Shown: positions 24,025-36,300 of the stretch, piece after piece
Layout: every line of letters starts with the position of its first letter
Position numbering within the stretch: position 1 is the stretch's first letter
Source of the DNA: Agelaius tricolor
Taxonomy: Eukaryota > Chordata > Aves > Passeriformes > Icteridae
NCBI GenBank assembly: GCA_023055355.1
Contig: JALJCS010000001.1
Span: forward strand, 82,314,881-82,378,880
Direction: 5' to 3'
DNA: 64,000 nt
Position numbers and translations under genes: made by a program
Notes under the pieces: generated by a model
Database searches by the model: none
Told to the model about the DNA's origin: nothing
Seen by the model: only the letters and a program-made list of their open reading frames with translations

Positions 24025-27000
24025 TGAATTCCGGGAAAAAAGCTGTCTTCTGAAATGAGTAAAAGAAACAGAAAAAGCCTTTTCGTATGAAAATTTTATT
24101 TTGAAAAAATATTCCAAAAACAGAAGTGCTTAACAGTAGCATTGCAGCCCAGTTTATATGCAAAACTGCCACTAATTTTTATACTTACTACTAAAAAAAC
24201 CCAAACATCCCTCCTATTTAATCTGAAACAAGTGGTAGAAAAATTAGCATTTGGGCAGCAGTTCTATCATTAGTAGCATCTCATCATACACTAAAAACAG
24301 AAAAAACCAACTGATTGAACCAAACCTGAAGCTCTCCACCCACAGGTAGACAGTTCTGTCAAGTTCTCTGGAATGGCAAAATCCTCTGTATTCGTATTTA
24401 GTGAGCCACTGCTATCTTAGTTTCTTTTTCATCTTGTCTAACAATCCCAAATGTGTTTCTATTTAGCAGTTTGATTTAGTTTTATGGCATCACTATGCCA
24501 ATGTTGGTACAGCTTGACATTAACCTGTGTTAGTGGTATCCCCATGAAAACTATCCATTCATCATCCCAGAGAGAAAATTCATGCTTAGGGAAGTATTTC
24601 AGCTTTTATTACTTCCTTTTCTTTCTTGTTAAGGCACAAACTGGATGAAATCTTGAAAGTGAAGGGAACAAAATTTTATTCAGGGAAGAAAAAAAATGTA
24701 ATTAAGCATACTTTTGTAAGTAAAATGGATGAAATACAGGAGCCCATACCCTAATTGGCCATGGAACATGGAGGAGACATGGCCAAACCACCCACTGCTC
24801 TGTGACTAGATTAACTTCTTGTAGGTTGTCTCCAGAAGACAAGGCAGAATAAAGGTGGTGGAGGTAGGACAGCATTCAGAGACCATCTAGGTAGAATAAT
24901 CCAAAAAGCCAGATAGAAAATACTTGGGACATATTCCTGAGAAAAAATCAAGGGAGGAAGCTTTTGGGTGGAAAAGTAGCTGGAAAGAAGTCTCAGAACA
25001 AAAGCCAGCTTTCAAATACTGTTCCTATTATAAGGGTGAAAAGGACATTATGTACATTATTCATAAATAAATAGCTTTGCAGTGTGCACATCACTCATTC
25101 ACTGAAATCATCAATAGACTTCCCTTAAAAACCCCTTCCAAGGTCTCAAAGCTGGCCAGGGCTCTGTGCAGGAAGGATAGTGCTATTAGTACAGCAGGGA
25201 ATGGATTTGTTTCCAGTGTACCTGGCAAGCATCTGTACAGACACACCATGACATCAGTCACAGCCAGGACCACACAAGTATATTCACATGTAGCTGTAAG
25301 TCTATTGGACAGCCAATACATATGGTTTATACCCTTCTTCCTCTCAGTCAGGAAAGACTTCAGCTATTTTTAGGCCTGGATATGCATATGGCCAATATAA
25401 GGATATTCCTTGTGCAGAGGAAGACAAGGGAATACTGAAATTTTTCAGCATGCTCTCTTTAGTGGTTTTCTTTTTCCATTGTTCTTACTCATTCTTTCCC
25501 TGGAACAGTGAAGGGCCATCCAGGAGCTTTTGTAATCTCTAAAGTTTGAATTAACACCCACAAAATCACAGAATTTATTTGTTAGTGTACATTGTGAAGT
25601 GACCAGCTGGGACAGTATGCACACTCAGGTTGGCAACAGCTGCCTGGGTAGAGCAGTCAGGGGACAAAGCCTACAACAAGGAACATTTGCACCAAGGTTT
25701 ATTATTGCACCCAGGTTTAATAATATTCCTACAAGAAGGAATACTAAACCACCTTCAGATTATTGTTCACTCACCTCAAGAGTTAAGCAGCAGTAGAGAA
25801 CAAGCAAATTCATAATTCTCACAGTTGTCTAGAAGTTAACTTCTAAAACAGAAAAAGTGGTTAAATCCTTTACATAAATTATTTCCAATTGTCCATCTAA
25901 CTTTTGTTACAAAAGGGACCATGACAAAGACCTTGGAAACCATGATTCATGAATTTTCCAGGAGCAGCCAAGTGCATCATCCTCTGAAAAGAGTATAAAG
26001 GAGGAAAGTTTACATTTGTGAAAAATGCCAGCCATTGGCATGCTCTTTTCTCACTTCTTTAAAGAAAAGTAGCAGTAAAGCAGAAAGTATCTGCATAGAG
26101 GAGACAGTGACTGTCAGTCATTAAATGACTGCCTCAGGTTGTTGTCAGCCTCAATGCTGTATATGACTGTATGGAAAGAAACCAAAGTGACAGTTTCAAC
26201 ATAACCTGTCCTTTAATAAGGCATAACTGTACAATATGAAAATACATGCTTTGGCTGCTCTTTTTTCTCACTCTTTATTTTTAGATGAAGCTGAAAATTC
26301 AAAAGAGAGCGGAGATCAATTAGCTCCACACAGGATGCCTTTGCTGATACTTTCTCAATGCCTGAGAAATACTTAGAAAGAAGAGTACTAGCTGAGTATG
26401 TTTCCATTTCCCATTTTCAAGCAAAACCACGGTGATTCTAGGCCACTTTTTAAATTTAGTGTCACTTGTTGCATCACCTCAGGAGTTTTTTTAAGTAAAG
26501 TGCTCTGATACTGTGACAGGGAGTTATGGCTTAGTATTTGTCATAAGGCAGCTTGTCATTTGTATCTCTACAGTTGTTGGGGGATTTTGAAAAGATGACC
26601 TTATGACACAAAAAGTGAAATTACCTGTTGATAGACTAAAAAAAAAAATCACATAGTGATCAGCTTACTGAATCCATGACTCTTTGACCCATGTACTTAA
26701 GATTTGTCAGAGGCAAGGTCTTTCACACTGGGCCCTGTACAAATGCTTTTGAAGTTTTTAAGAAAGCTCAGAAAGCTCACAGTCACAGAGGCTCTGGTGA
26801 GACCACCCCTCAGAGATACTTGATCATTGTTCAAACTGTATTTTGTTTGTGTTTCCTCCAGCAATTAAATTCTGGGTAACTTCTCCTGTTTTAATTTCTA
26901 ACTTCTGATGCCTCAGAAAATGAAAAGCTTTGTAACAGCTTTATAAAGTTTTATAACAGCTGCTATTGTTTCATTTTATTACAGCATAGTTATGGGTTTT

Positions 27001-27221
27001 AAATGCCATTATTATTTATAGGGAGACATGTGTTTACATATCATATCTATCTATAAAAGTGTGTTGATTTCATCATTCTGTTCATTTCACCAGCCCCCAC
27101 TGTTTTGCAGCTAACTTTAACTTCCCACTAACACATTCTATTCCATAGACCCTATAAATTATTGAATATTAGAAAGAGCTGACCCTGATTTTTCTTTTTC
27201 TTAAGAATTCTTAAGCTAGCC
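24025..27221. other. AT-rich DNA, no gene seen
   Basis: No transposon, gene or RNA is recognised. The 98-codon frame at 25077-25373 and the frames at 25599-25815 lack any recognisable motif. Confidence 0.5.
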
Positions 27222-27836
27222 TTGTATTTTATTTGTCTGTATTTTGAGGTTACTCTAATGCACATTACACAAGGACATGATAGGTGTACACTCCTCCAAA
27301 CAAAACAATTTGGTAGCTGCTGTCCCTACATTCTAGAGCTTAGTCTTTCTATGAACATTTCAGACTGCTGCCTTAGCTTTGAGGGTGAGCAGCCTCCAGA
27401 GATGATGCATGGACAGCAGTGTTGGCTGGGTTCCTGTGCCTGGCTGTCACGGATCAGCTGCGGGCACGGCGACTCCGACAGTGCCCGCGTTGGGCATCAG
27501 AGCACGCTGCTCTCCCTGGGCAGGAGAATGGACCCTCGTGCATCACTGAACCTTTTGCCAGATGGATGTGCAACAGCTCTGACAGATCCCAGGGCAGAGC
27601 TATTATCCAAATCCTGGCAGAAGCAATGGCTTCTCCAGCAAGTGGCAAGAGTAATAAAACCATCTGGCTTCTCAGAGCCCAGCAGGACAGCGGCTTATGT
27701 GTTTATACACACCAGTTGCCTGTTTTGCCAAACAACTCTTCCTGTTATAGAAAGCCATCCTGATACTTTCTATGAAATTAAGATACAGGCTATTCACATA
27801 TCTCAATGTGATCCTTTACAGAGCAAATTTTTCTGA
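27222..27836 (+). other. longest open frame in the window (204 codons), unassigned
   Basis: A continuous plus-strand frame runs from an ATG to TGA. Its middle part (27370-27700) is GC-richer than its surroundings and is also open in another plus frame (114 codons at 27419-27763) and on the minus strand (69 codons). The translation shows no signal peptide, membrane segment, repeat or motif that I recognise. Being open in three frames at once argues for composition, not coding. No promoter, splice pattern or poly-A signal was identified. I treat it as a probable non-coding frame and record it only because of its length. Confidence 0.2.
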
Positions 27837-28902
27837 AAGTTGATCCAAATCTGGGACAATAACTATGTGATGGCAAATCATTTCACTGCATTGTTAGTGA
27901 TTCTAGCTCTGAGCCACAGACAAATATAGCCAGGACAGAAACTAAGCCATTGACTAGCCAGAGCCCAGAGTGTCAGAATTGTATAAAAGTTCATGAAATA
28001 CTGCCAGAGTAGACTTCTTAAAGATAAACAAAAATTGCATAGGGTAATGATTAAAAAGAGTGGAAAATGTAACCATTAAAAACAGAACTGAAAATCAGGT
28101 ACATAAGACATCACTATCTGAGAAGCAAAGTCCTCCAACAAGACTGGAATTTAATCATGTCAGTCTTTGGATTACAAGGGTGTGAACAAAAGCTACAAAA
28201 ACAAATCCCGCCTTGGAAGTTTGAAATATTTCTCCTGAAGATATGGATTCTGTAGCTGTATCTAGGTCTAATCTGAATCTGCCTTAATAATCTTAAAAGG
28301 ACTCTATAACATAATTATTATTATGCCAAATGAGAGTAGAACTTTGTTTAGGCTAAAGCCATATATGCAACTATGGACAATTCCATAAATTTTAAAACAA
28401 AAAAAAAAACCTAATCACTGAAAACCATGATAGGTGAAATATAGCTGTTTCCCACGGTGATTTGAAAGACAATGTCTTTTGCACAGACAACTATATTTAG
28501 TACAATGATGATGAAGGTAGACAACATTACCTGAGAACAGAAAATCAGGGAATCACCATTTGGAGTGTAAAACTGACAGACTAAAAAAAAAAAAAAAAAA
28601 AAAAAAAAATTAAAAAAATTCACCTTTTTTAAAAGATAAAGTTTTAACTGGATTTTTAGTCCTGAAATTAGGTTGGCTTAGAGAAGAAAGCTGGTTGATG
28701 TGACCTCCAGAAGTCCCTTCCAAATGAAATATTTCTGGGGTTTGATCTTTTCAGTGATCGTGTGAATGAGAGAGCTTTACCACATAGTCTGTCAAACACT
28801 GTGGAGCAGTGAGACCATGATTAAAGGCCAGATGTGTTAGATGCCAAAATAACTGCTGCACAGCTTTGGAAAATGAAACCTGGAATAGGAATCTTGCAGC
28901 TG
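27837..28902. other. AT-rich DNA with poly-A runs, no gene seen
   Basis: Nothing is recognised apart from A runs at about 28398-28410 and 28583-28609. Confidence 0.5.
28583..28609. repeat. 27-base poly-A run
   Basis: An uninterrupted A run is followed by T-T-A7. No AATAAA lies close upstream and no transposon or processed gene copy is recognised to its left, so it is recorded as a homopolymer. Confidence 0.9.
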
Positions 28903-29040
28903 TTTCCAAGGTATGTCTACCATTAAAAAATAAAACCATAAAACTTTTGGTGTGTATGCACCCAAAGCATTTCCAAGGTATGTCTACCATTAAAAAGTAA
29001 AACCATAAAACTTTTTTAGCTGTGTGTATGCCCCCACAAC
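28903..29040. repeat. 67-bp tandem duplication, two copies
   Basis: Copy 1 starts at 28903 and copy 2 at 28970, both with tttccaaggtatgtctacca. The copies stay aligned through the taaaaccataaaactttt block and a final gtgtgtatgc block. They differ by a few substitutions and by a small insertion (tagct) in copy 2. The 127-codon minus-strand frame across it merely repeats a peptide. Confidence 0.92.
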
Positions 29041-31197
29041 ATTCCTGCTCTTGCCAAGGCACTGTGTTCTGACCCACAGAGAAAAAGCATCTGCACACCA
29101 GGCAGATAAAAAGATTATTTGGGAAACCTGACATAATCTGTGAATTACTATTGAGTTATTTTTATACAAGTTTTCTTTTTGTTAATAGAGGAGCTTGAAA
29201 AGGAGTGATTTAAATATATTTCTGAAAATCTATTACCTGGAACATTTTTGCTTTTCTTTGTGGTCATTCTCAAATTTACAGAGCTGTATTGGAGTTATCT
29301 TTGTTTCTATGTCATGTTTTCAAGCATGACCCCAAGACATTCCTATTTGGATGCTGCAATCAATCATTAGGTAAATTATGTGGCTTTAAGGGACCAGTCA
29401 GTTTCTAGTGAAAATCCATAAAAAGTGTATTTTTTAACACAAGTGGATTTACCTGAAGGGTAAGTCTGGGTCTCTGCCACTATCTCCTGGCACAGAGCAT
29501 GCAGCTTCATGGAGCCTATGATGTATGATTCCTCTTAAAGGAGGACAGTGTCTGCTCTTGAATCTCAAGTGACCTGAGCATCCCAACCTGGTTCTGACTG
29601 CCACTCGTTCTGTCATTTAAAACTAAAGTGGGCAAAGATCTTTCAGCTGACTCTCACTAAATTCTTATTTATTCTTCTCATAGCTGTAATTTATCACATT
29701 TCTAAAATTAAAAATAAAAGAAGCTACATCTGAAGTGATTGCAATCTCAAATAATCTGAACTGGCAATCATCTCAAAGTTAATTATTCAAATCCACTATT
29801 CATGCCCCACTGTTCTGATGCAAGGCTAGTAAGACAGGCACTTCTAAATTCACTCAAATCAGTAACAAGAAACACCAAAGTTTTGAGGCTTTTTTCTGCT
29901 GTTTTCAGCTGATCTCTGCGGCTTCTCTATTCTATGGTAATTTAGTTCCTTTTCTTTCCCTATAATTTTATTGTTTTCACAGGCCATTGTTACTATTTTA
30001 CATTGCTCTCCAAGGCTAAAGTGCACACCTAGTTTTTATTGATATTGATACAGTAGCTGGGCTTCAATGGCACTGTATTCATTTGCTGAATTATGCTTGT
30101 CTTTTGAAAAAGACCTGCTTTAAACTGACCAGGAAAATAGAGACCTCCCACAGTAATTCCTAAATGTCATTAAGTAGCCAGTAATCCTAATTCTGAAATT
30201 AAAATCTCTGGCTGCCCTCTCAGACTAATATCATCACCCAAAGAACACGACTCAAAAGTCCAGTGAAGATAGAGGGCTCAAGAAAATGGATGCCCAAGCT
30301 GTAGAGATGCTGACAGTATTGCTCTTCCAAACATCTTGTTTCCAAAGACTGTGGACAATATCCATTGTTTCTGCTCATGTTTCTAGTAAAGTCATAACAG
30401 TAATTTTACAGCATGGACTATTTTCCACAGAAATAAAACTGGCAGAAGGGAATAAAAATATGCTGATCTACAAAGGAAGAAAATTATTCAATGAAGTGTG
30501 CAACGCTTGGCCCTTCATTTGGTCCTCTGTCACTCAGAAAGTCAAAGCTGTCAAGCAGCAGCACAGGGCTCATACTCAGTGGATCCTTTTAACTTTGCAG
30601 CATCTCCACTTGCACTGACATCACACTCCTCCCATCAGTATCAAGGGTGTGAGCTAAAAAAGAATTTGTTTTCTGACAGAAGCATCTCTGAGATGAAAGG
30701 GCCCCATGTTAACTTTTAATATGCCAGCCTTGCTAGTCCCTCTGCGTTGGTGGCTGATAGGATTGTGAGTAGCATTGAAAGCTATCACTAAAACCCTTCC
30801 TCTCCACTAAGAGCAAGACTGACATGGTTTTCTTCCCAGTGACAGCACGCTTCCTTGTTTAGAGAGTGGGTGAGAGCTGGGCTTTCTGTTGCCAGAGTGT
30901 GCAAATGCACTCCTACTGAAGAAAGTAAGCAGCAAGGAAAGGATTTAGCCTGAAACACTTCATTTCCTGGTCATCTCCTGGGGCAGCACTCATCCATGCT
31001 ACTCTTTAAGGGAGACTTCAGCCTTAAATGTTAGTCTTATATTCAGAATGGCAAGATCTCAGCCAAAACCAGTATGAGATAATAACAGGTATCGCATACT
31101 GCTTGTGGTTTCATAGTATCCAAAGTCTGCCAGACTAGTTGGATTATGGGCATTTTAAAGTTAATAAAACCAATTTGTTTAAAAAGAAATTACCCAT
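29041..31197. other. AT-rich DNA, no gene seen
   Basis: No gene or transposon is recognised. The 110-codon frame at 30286-30618 has no recognisable homology. Confidence 0.5.
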
Positions 31198-31490
31198 TTG
31201 GCTCTTGTTGATCATCCAGTTGGTCTTATTTTTCCAAGAGGCAGAACACATCTGCATCCAATTAGTATATTAGCTGGAGTGCCTCTGCACTGCTGCATTG
31301 CAGTTCCTGAGCATGGCTTGAAAAAATATGTAGGACGTAAACTCTTCTCTCATCTTATTGCAAATCAGCAGAGGCTTTTGTGGAGCCACAGGACGCAGGG
31401 GGTGGGGGAGAAAGAGGGGCTTGAGTGTGGGGGTGAATACCAATGGGATTTGGCTCAGCTCCTTGGGCTCAATTAGGTTATTTTTGTATT
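31198..31490. other. unassigned block with homeodomain-like sites and a G-rich run
   Basis: A 92-codon plus frame covers the block but shows no known motif. The DNA contains homeodomain-like ccaattag and caattagg sites at either end and G-runs at 31398-31402, 31404-31408, 31416-31419 and 31429-31433. It looks like unique, possibly regulatory sequence, but conservation is not testable here. Confidence 0.3.
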
Positions 31491-32249
31491 AAAGGTAAAT
31501 CTTACACTTGGTTTCTGACATAACAAAGTAAAAAAGAAAATCTCTATTTATTTTAATGGAATGTAATTTAAGCTTCACATGATCATAGATAGAGCAACAT
31601 TGGTACAAAACAACAGTGCATTATTGGTTCTGTACTCATGTCTGCCTTCTCTTTATCCTGCCTAATCCTGCTGGGGTAGTCAGAGACACATAAATATCAA
31701 TTAAAGACACAACTAATACAATTAAACCAAAGCAGCAAGCTCCTTCAATGGTAGGTTGTATTTAACCATCTTATTCATGGTATAACTTCACTCTCTCTTT
31801 CCAAACATTATAGTCAGCCTGAGAGCTGTCACTGCAGCTGCTCCAGGCTGAGGGTGGACAGTGACAGGAGTCACTCACGGCTGTGCCGAGGGATGAGCAG
31901 CATAATAATAACAAGGGAATTTGAGCAAGCTGTAGGATAAGGAAAGCTTCAGGCTTCAGAGTGAATTTTTAAACAGAGGAGGTTGAAATGACACAAATGG
32001 TAGTCCCCAGGGCTTCAGCAGGGGATGAGATAGAGTTGGAGAGATGAGTAATTTCCTTGCTCCAGGTGGGCCTGCAGAGTCCAGGAGATGACCTGCCTCC
32101 TTTGCCCACCAGGGCAGCAGCATTCTCTTAGCAGATGCAGAGCCTGGTGGAGCTGACTGCAGTCCATCAACATGCTCTCATATTGACAGGCCCAGGCTGA
32201 AATGCCTGTCCCCTGTTGTGGACTGACACTGGTCAGATGCCAGGCACCG
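31491..32249. other. no gene seen
   Basis: AT-rich to about 31800 and then GC-richer. The 85-codon minus frame at 32015-32272 runs into the edge of the LTR element and matches nothing recognised. Confidence 0.45.
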
Positions 32250-33366
32250 ATGAAAGCCACTCCCTCACTCACTACCCTCTACAGCTGGAAAGAGGAGAAG
32301 AAACTTAGTGGAGGGTTCATCAGCTGAGGGAGATAAGGATCAGGAGAGATTGCTCACCAAATACCACCACAGAAAAACAGGCTCAGCTTCAAGAAATGAA
32401 TTGAGTTTATTGCTAACAAAATCAGAGCAGGAAATGAGAAGGAAAATAAGACCTTAAATAAGACCTTTCTCCCCATGCCTCCCTCCTTCCAGCTCTACCT
32501 CCTACCCCAGTGGTGCAAGGAGACAGGGAATGGGGATTATGGTCAGTTCATCACCTGTGACTTCCCCTGCTGCTCAGGGACAGGAGTCCTTCCCCTGCTG
32601 CACGGTGGGGTCCCTCCCACAGGAGGCAGTTCTCCATTAACTTCAGTGTGAGTCCATCCCATGGGCACACAGTTCTCCCAAACTGCTGCAGCAGGGGTCA
32701 CACTTCCATGGGGTGCAGTCCTCCAAGGACAGGCTGCTCCAGCCTGGAAGCAGGGTCCTTTCTCCATGGGTCTCTCACAGGGTCACAGCCTCCTGCAGGC
32801 ATCCGCCTGCTCTGGTGTGGGCACCTCCCCCATGGGCTGAGGGTGGATCTCTGCATTCCCTGTGGATCCCCATGGGCTGAGGGTGGATCTCTGCATTCCC
32901 TGTGGATCCCCACGGGCTGAGGGTGGATCTCTGCATTCCCTGTGGGTCCCAACAGGCTGTGGGTGGATCTCTGCATTCCCCATGGATCCCCACATGCTGC
33001 AGGGGCACAGCTGCCTCACCATGGTCTCACCACAGCCTGCAGAGGAATCTCGGCTCTGGAGCCTGGAGCACCTCCTGCCCCTCCTTCTGCATTGACTTTG
33101 GTGCCTACAGAGTTGCTCGTCTCTGCTCTCCTCTGGCTGAAATTACACCTGCACAACAACCTTTGTCTTGATTTCTCCTTAACTATATTATCACAGAGGC
33201 AATACCAACCTCTCTAATTGGCCCAGCCTTGCCCAGCAGCATGTCCATCTTCAGGACCATCAGGGATTGGCTCTGCTGGACTTGGTGGAATCTTCCAGCA
33301 GCTTTTCACAGAAGCCACCCCGGTAGCCCCTCTGCTACCAAAACCAGACCATGCAAAACCAATACA
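32250..33366 (-). mobile_element. passerine-type LTR element (solo LTR-like)
   Basis: I recognise this sequence type from passerine genomes, where it is a common endogenous-retrovirus-derived LTR; a TguLTR5-like family is my tentative guess. Read on the minus strand it begins TGTATTGG at 33366. A poly-A signal AATAAA (plus tttatt at 32408-32413) lies near the left end, which fits minus orientation. The interior is GC-richer and has 'catggg...gtggatctctgcattccc' modules, some in tandem. No gag, pol or env coding is present. The right end is well placed, the left end is approximate, and I could not find a target-site duplication. Many overlapping short frames in it are by-products. Confidence 0.78.
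32834..32993. repeat. 4 x 40-bp tandem repeat inside the LTR element
   Basis: Units start at 32834, 32874, 32914 and 32954. Each has the core gggtggatctctgcattccc preceded by a gggctga-like block and followed by tgtggatccc-like sequence. The first two units are nearly identical; the third and fourth carry several changes. A partial fifth unit (atgctgcaggggc) follows. Expansion of an LTR-internal module explains it. Confidence 0.93.
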
Positions 33367-36300
33367 CCCCCCCACTCAACCTCCCTTCTCCAGCCTCTCA
33401 GGCTAGGTGATTCTCTTTCAGTGTTTCTCTCTGACACACTACCCTCCATGCCCTAAAATAAGTAAAAATAGATCATTGTGTAAATTAAAGAGCAGAGCTC
33501 ATTGCATTCTTATATGTGCTTAGGGAAGGGTGAGGACTGGAATCACCATGCCTGCTGTGGTGGACCCCTGTGTGCATTCTACAGGTGCACACACACCTCT
33601 GGGAAGCAGAGCCTCACCCCTGGATGCCCATGCTCACAGAACATGGAGGCTTTTCTGAGCAAAGGTCTAATGAAGGCAGCCTCCTTCAACATGTGGCAAA
33701 GAGAAGTCACATCTTTAAGTCTCTAAATCAGTTTTTGTGTTGGGCAAAGGCTGGTGTTGCTCAAGGCACAGCATCTAAAATTCAGATTCTGATAAAGCAT
33801 CTATCAGACTTCTTGACTCTGAGTAATTGGAACACATTCTCAGTCAGGAATGAAGAAACATTGGGAGGATACCCTGAATGATTGAGACTTCTAGCAGTAT
33901 GGAGATCTAAACAGCTTTACTCTTTGATTATGCAATCTGGATGCACATGCAAGAGAAAAGTACCAGAAGATAATATTATTTCTAACAACACTTGGTGCTC
34001 CAAAACTTTGGGAGCAATTCAGATGTTTACATGTAGGTTCTTTGTGCCATTTTAGACACTGTAGGATACCCAAGGGTGGTCATTCCACATTGAATCATGC
34101 CCATGGGATTTTTAATACATTTCAGTTAATACTGGTGAAGGAGGCCAAGAATGAAACTGATGGTATGGTTACAAGCCCAGTGCAGCTAAGGCATATATCA
34201 TGGACTAAAAATTGCTACCTTACACACACAGTCTAGCTCCTTCAGAAGATATCATGGAAACCAGAAAAATAGGCTTTTCTTCCAAGGTGAGCAGAGGGTG
34301 TAAGAGTGTTTGTCCACAACAGATGGACAAACATCTGAGCCCCAGAACAGATTTACCTGCTGCTCCACAGAAGACTAAGAGAAACATTGCAGTACACAAA
34401 GCAGCATGGAGAAGCAGAGACTTGAAGAGCATGTTTTCTTTGAATGGAGATAAGTGTGAAGACGTTTATCTTCCTCTACTGACTGGCTCACAATTACAGG
34501 TTTAGTCATAAAGGTCTGACTTTCAGATGGCTGATGGTGTGTTAGAACTCTCCCACCAAAGGAGCACCACTTCGCTTTAAATTATAGATATCAGAGAGGA
34601 CACAGAGTTTTAATGTTCATTTTTTTCTTTTTTCTACTTGAAAGGGGATGATGTGAAAAGCTGTGACTTTGAAGGCTCTGGTGTGAGGCAGCTGGGCCAG
34701 CTGTGCTCCACAGAGGCCCGTGTTCTCCAGGGCTGGCTGCCTGGAAAGCCGCCCTGCAGGAAGCCGACCTCCGCCAGTCTCCTCACCTCTGAGCAGTTAC
34801 CGAACACAAAAAATGAAACTGAAATCTTGTTCCTTTTGGTTTGATGAATATCCTGATAGGTGTCAGGAAATGTCTGAAATGTAAAGTAAACTGTTGTCCT
34901 TTCTTTCCTCTAAGTTTTTGTAATGAACTGCAGCAGACAATATTTAAATATTTTTATAATTTCTTTTCTTTCTTTCAGTTCCCACAGGCATTCACATCGA
35001 AACAGGGCCAAAAATTCATGTGAACAAGACTTCCTGTTCTTTCCAAGTTGGGTGGTGTGCATTAAATTGTGCAAAGTAGCTCATGTTTGATTCCGTATCT
35101 ACCTGAATTTAGTTAAGTGTTGGGTCATGCATGCCAGAGTCTATTAAACACAGCCGTTTGTTTAATCCTAAATTAAGGCAGGCTGGCAAGATTGAACATA
35201 AGAAAAGCAAACTTATTCTCATGACCTGCTGTAGGAATTTCCACAGAAACCCATCCAATCTATGTCTTTGGATTCATCTAATGAATTCTAAAATTCCAAA
35301 CAACCATTCAGGGAGATGGGAGGAAAAGAGCATTCAAAATGAAAAGTCAATAAAAGAATACTTTGGTTGCTAGTTAAAAAATAATACTTGTCTCAACAGC
35401 AGCTATTTTTTTTTGGATGGGAGGAATGGATGGAGCAAAAGCAAAAAGGAGAAATTTTTCAAGGCTAAAATATAATTATTCCACCAATTTTTATGTTATG
35501 AAGATTTATGTGAAGAATTATGAAGATTTATAACATAAATCTGCAGTTTATGCCTTTACACTTCTTTTATGGAGTGGACAAGATGTGATCAAAGGAAGAA
35601 AGAAGGACAGGAATGGTGTGGACCATGCTTCCCTCAAATTCCAAGGTTATCTCCTTGACAAGATCTATCTTTGTCTTATTAAAAAAAAAATCTAACAAGT
35701 AAAACCCCAAAGTTATCTTTCAGAATTTTGTTTTAGTCTACATAAATTTAGTCTTCTTTATACACATGAAACTGCATTACATTTTTAAAAACTCTCTGGC
35801 AGGACATTAATAAAAAGTTGTAGTTTTCAATTCTACATTTAAAATTTAATGTCTTAAAATTATATAATCTTTTTGTTGTTGAATCATTCATAACTTCAGA
35901 GGAATACGCCTAATGAGAAAGAATGATTTTAATTAGTTTGAATAACACTGGAATTTATACATAGCTTTAGTGTATGGAGATTACATTGAAATTCCCCAAG
36001 CATAAAAGCAAAATTAGGAGGTACAAACTAGAGGTTAAAAATAGAAGTGCTTGTGTACATGACTGATTTTTTTTTTTGTTAACATCAATGATACTTTAAA
36101 TTTGAGTATTTTCCTATTAGTTGAACTCCCTTAAAAATGCATGAAATTAAAGAGCAAGACTGATTTTCTTGTCCAATGATCCTCTGAAGAAAAAATTATG
36201 AAGATAACCCATCCTTGAGAAAGCCACATACCTTTAACAGGGAACAAAAAAGAAAAGAAAAGGAAAAAAAAAAAGAAAAAAAGTAATATCCAGGCTTTCA

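Noticed and set aside
28540..28620. Poly-A run as the tail of a processed pseudogene
   Set aside because: No poly-A signal close upstream and no recognisable gene copy to the left; a plain homopolymer is simpler.
32543..33456. Ten or so overlapping open frames on both strands
   Set aside because: They come from a GC-richer LTR element and its 40-bp tandem repeat. No retroviral protein motif is visible.
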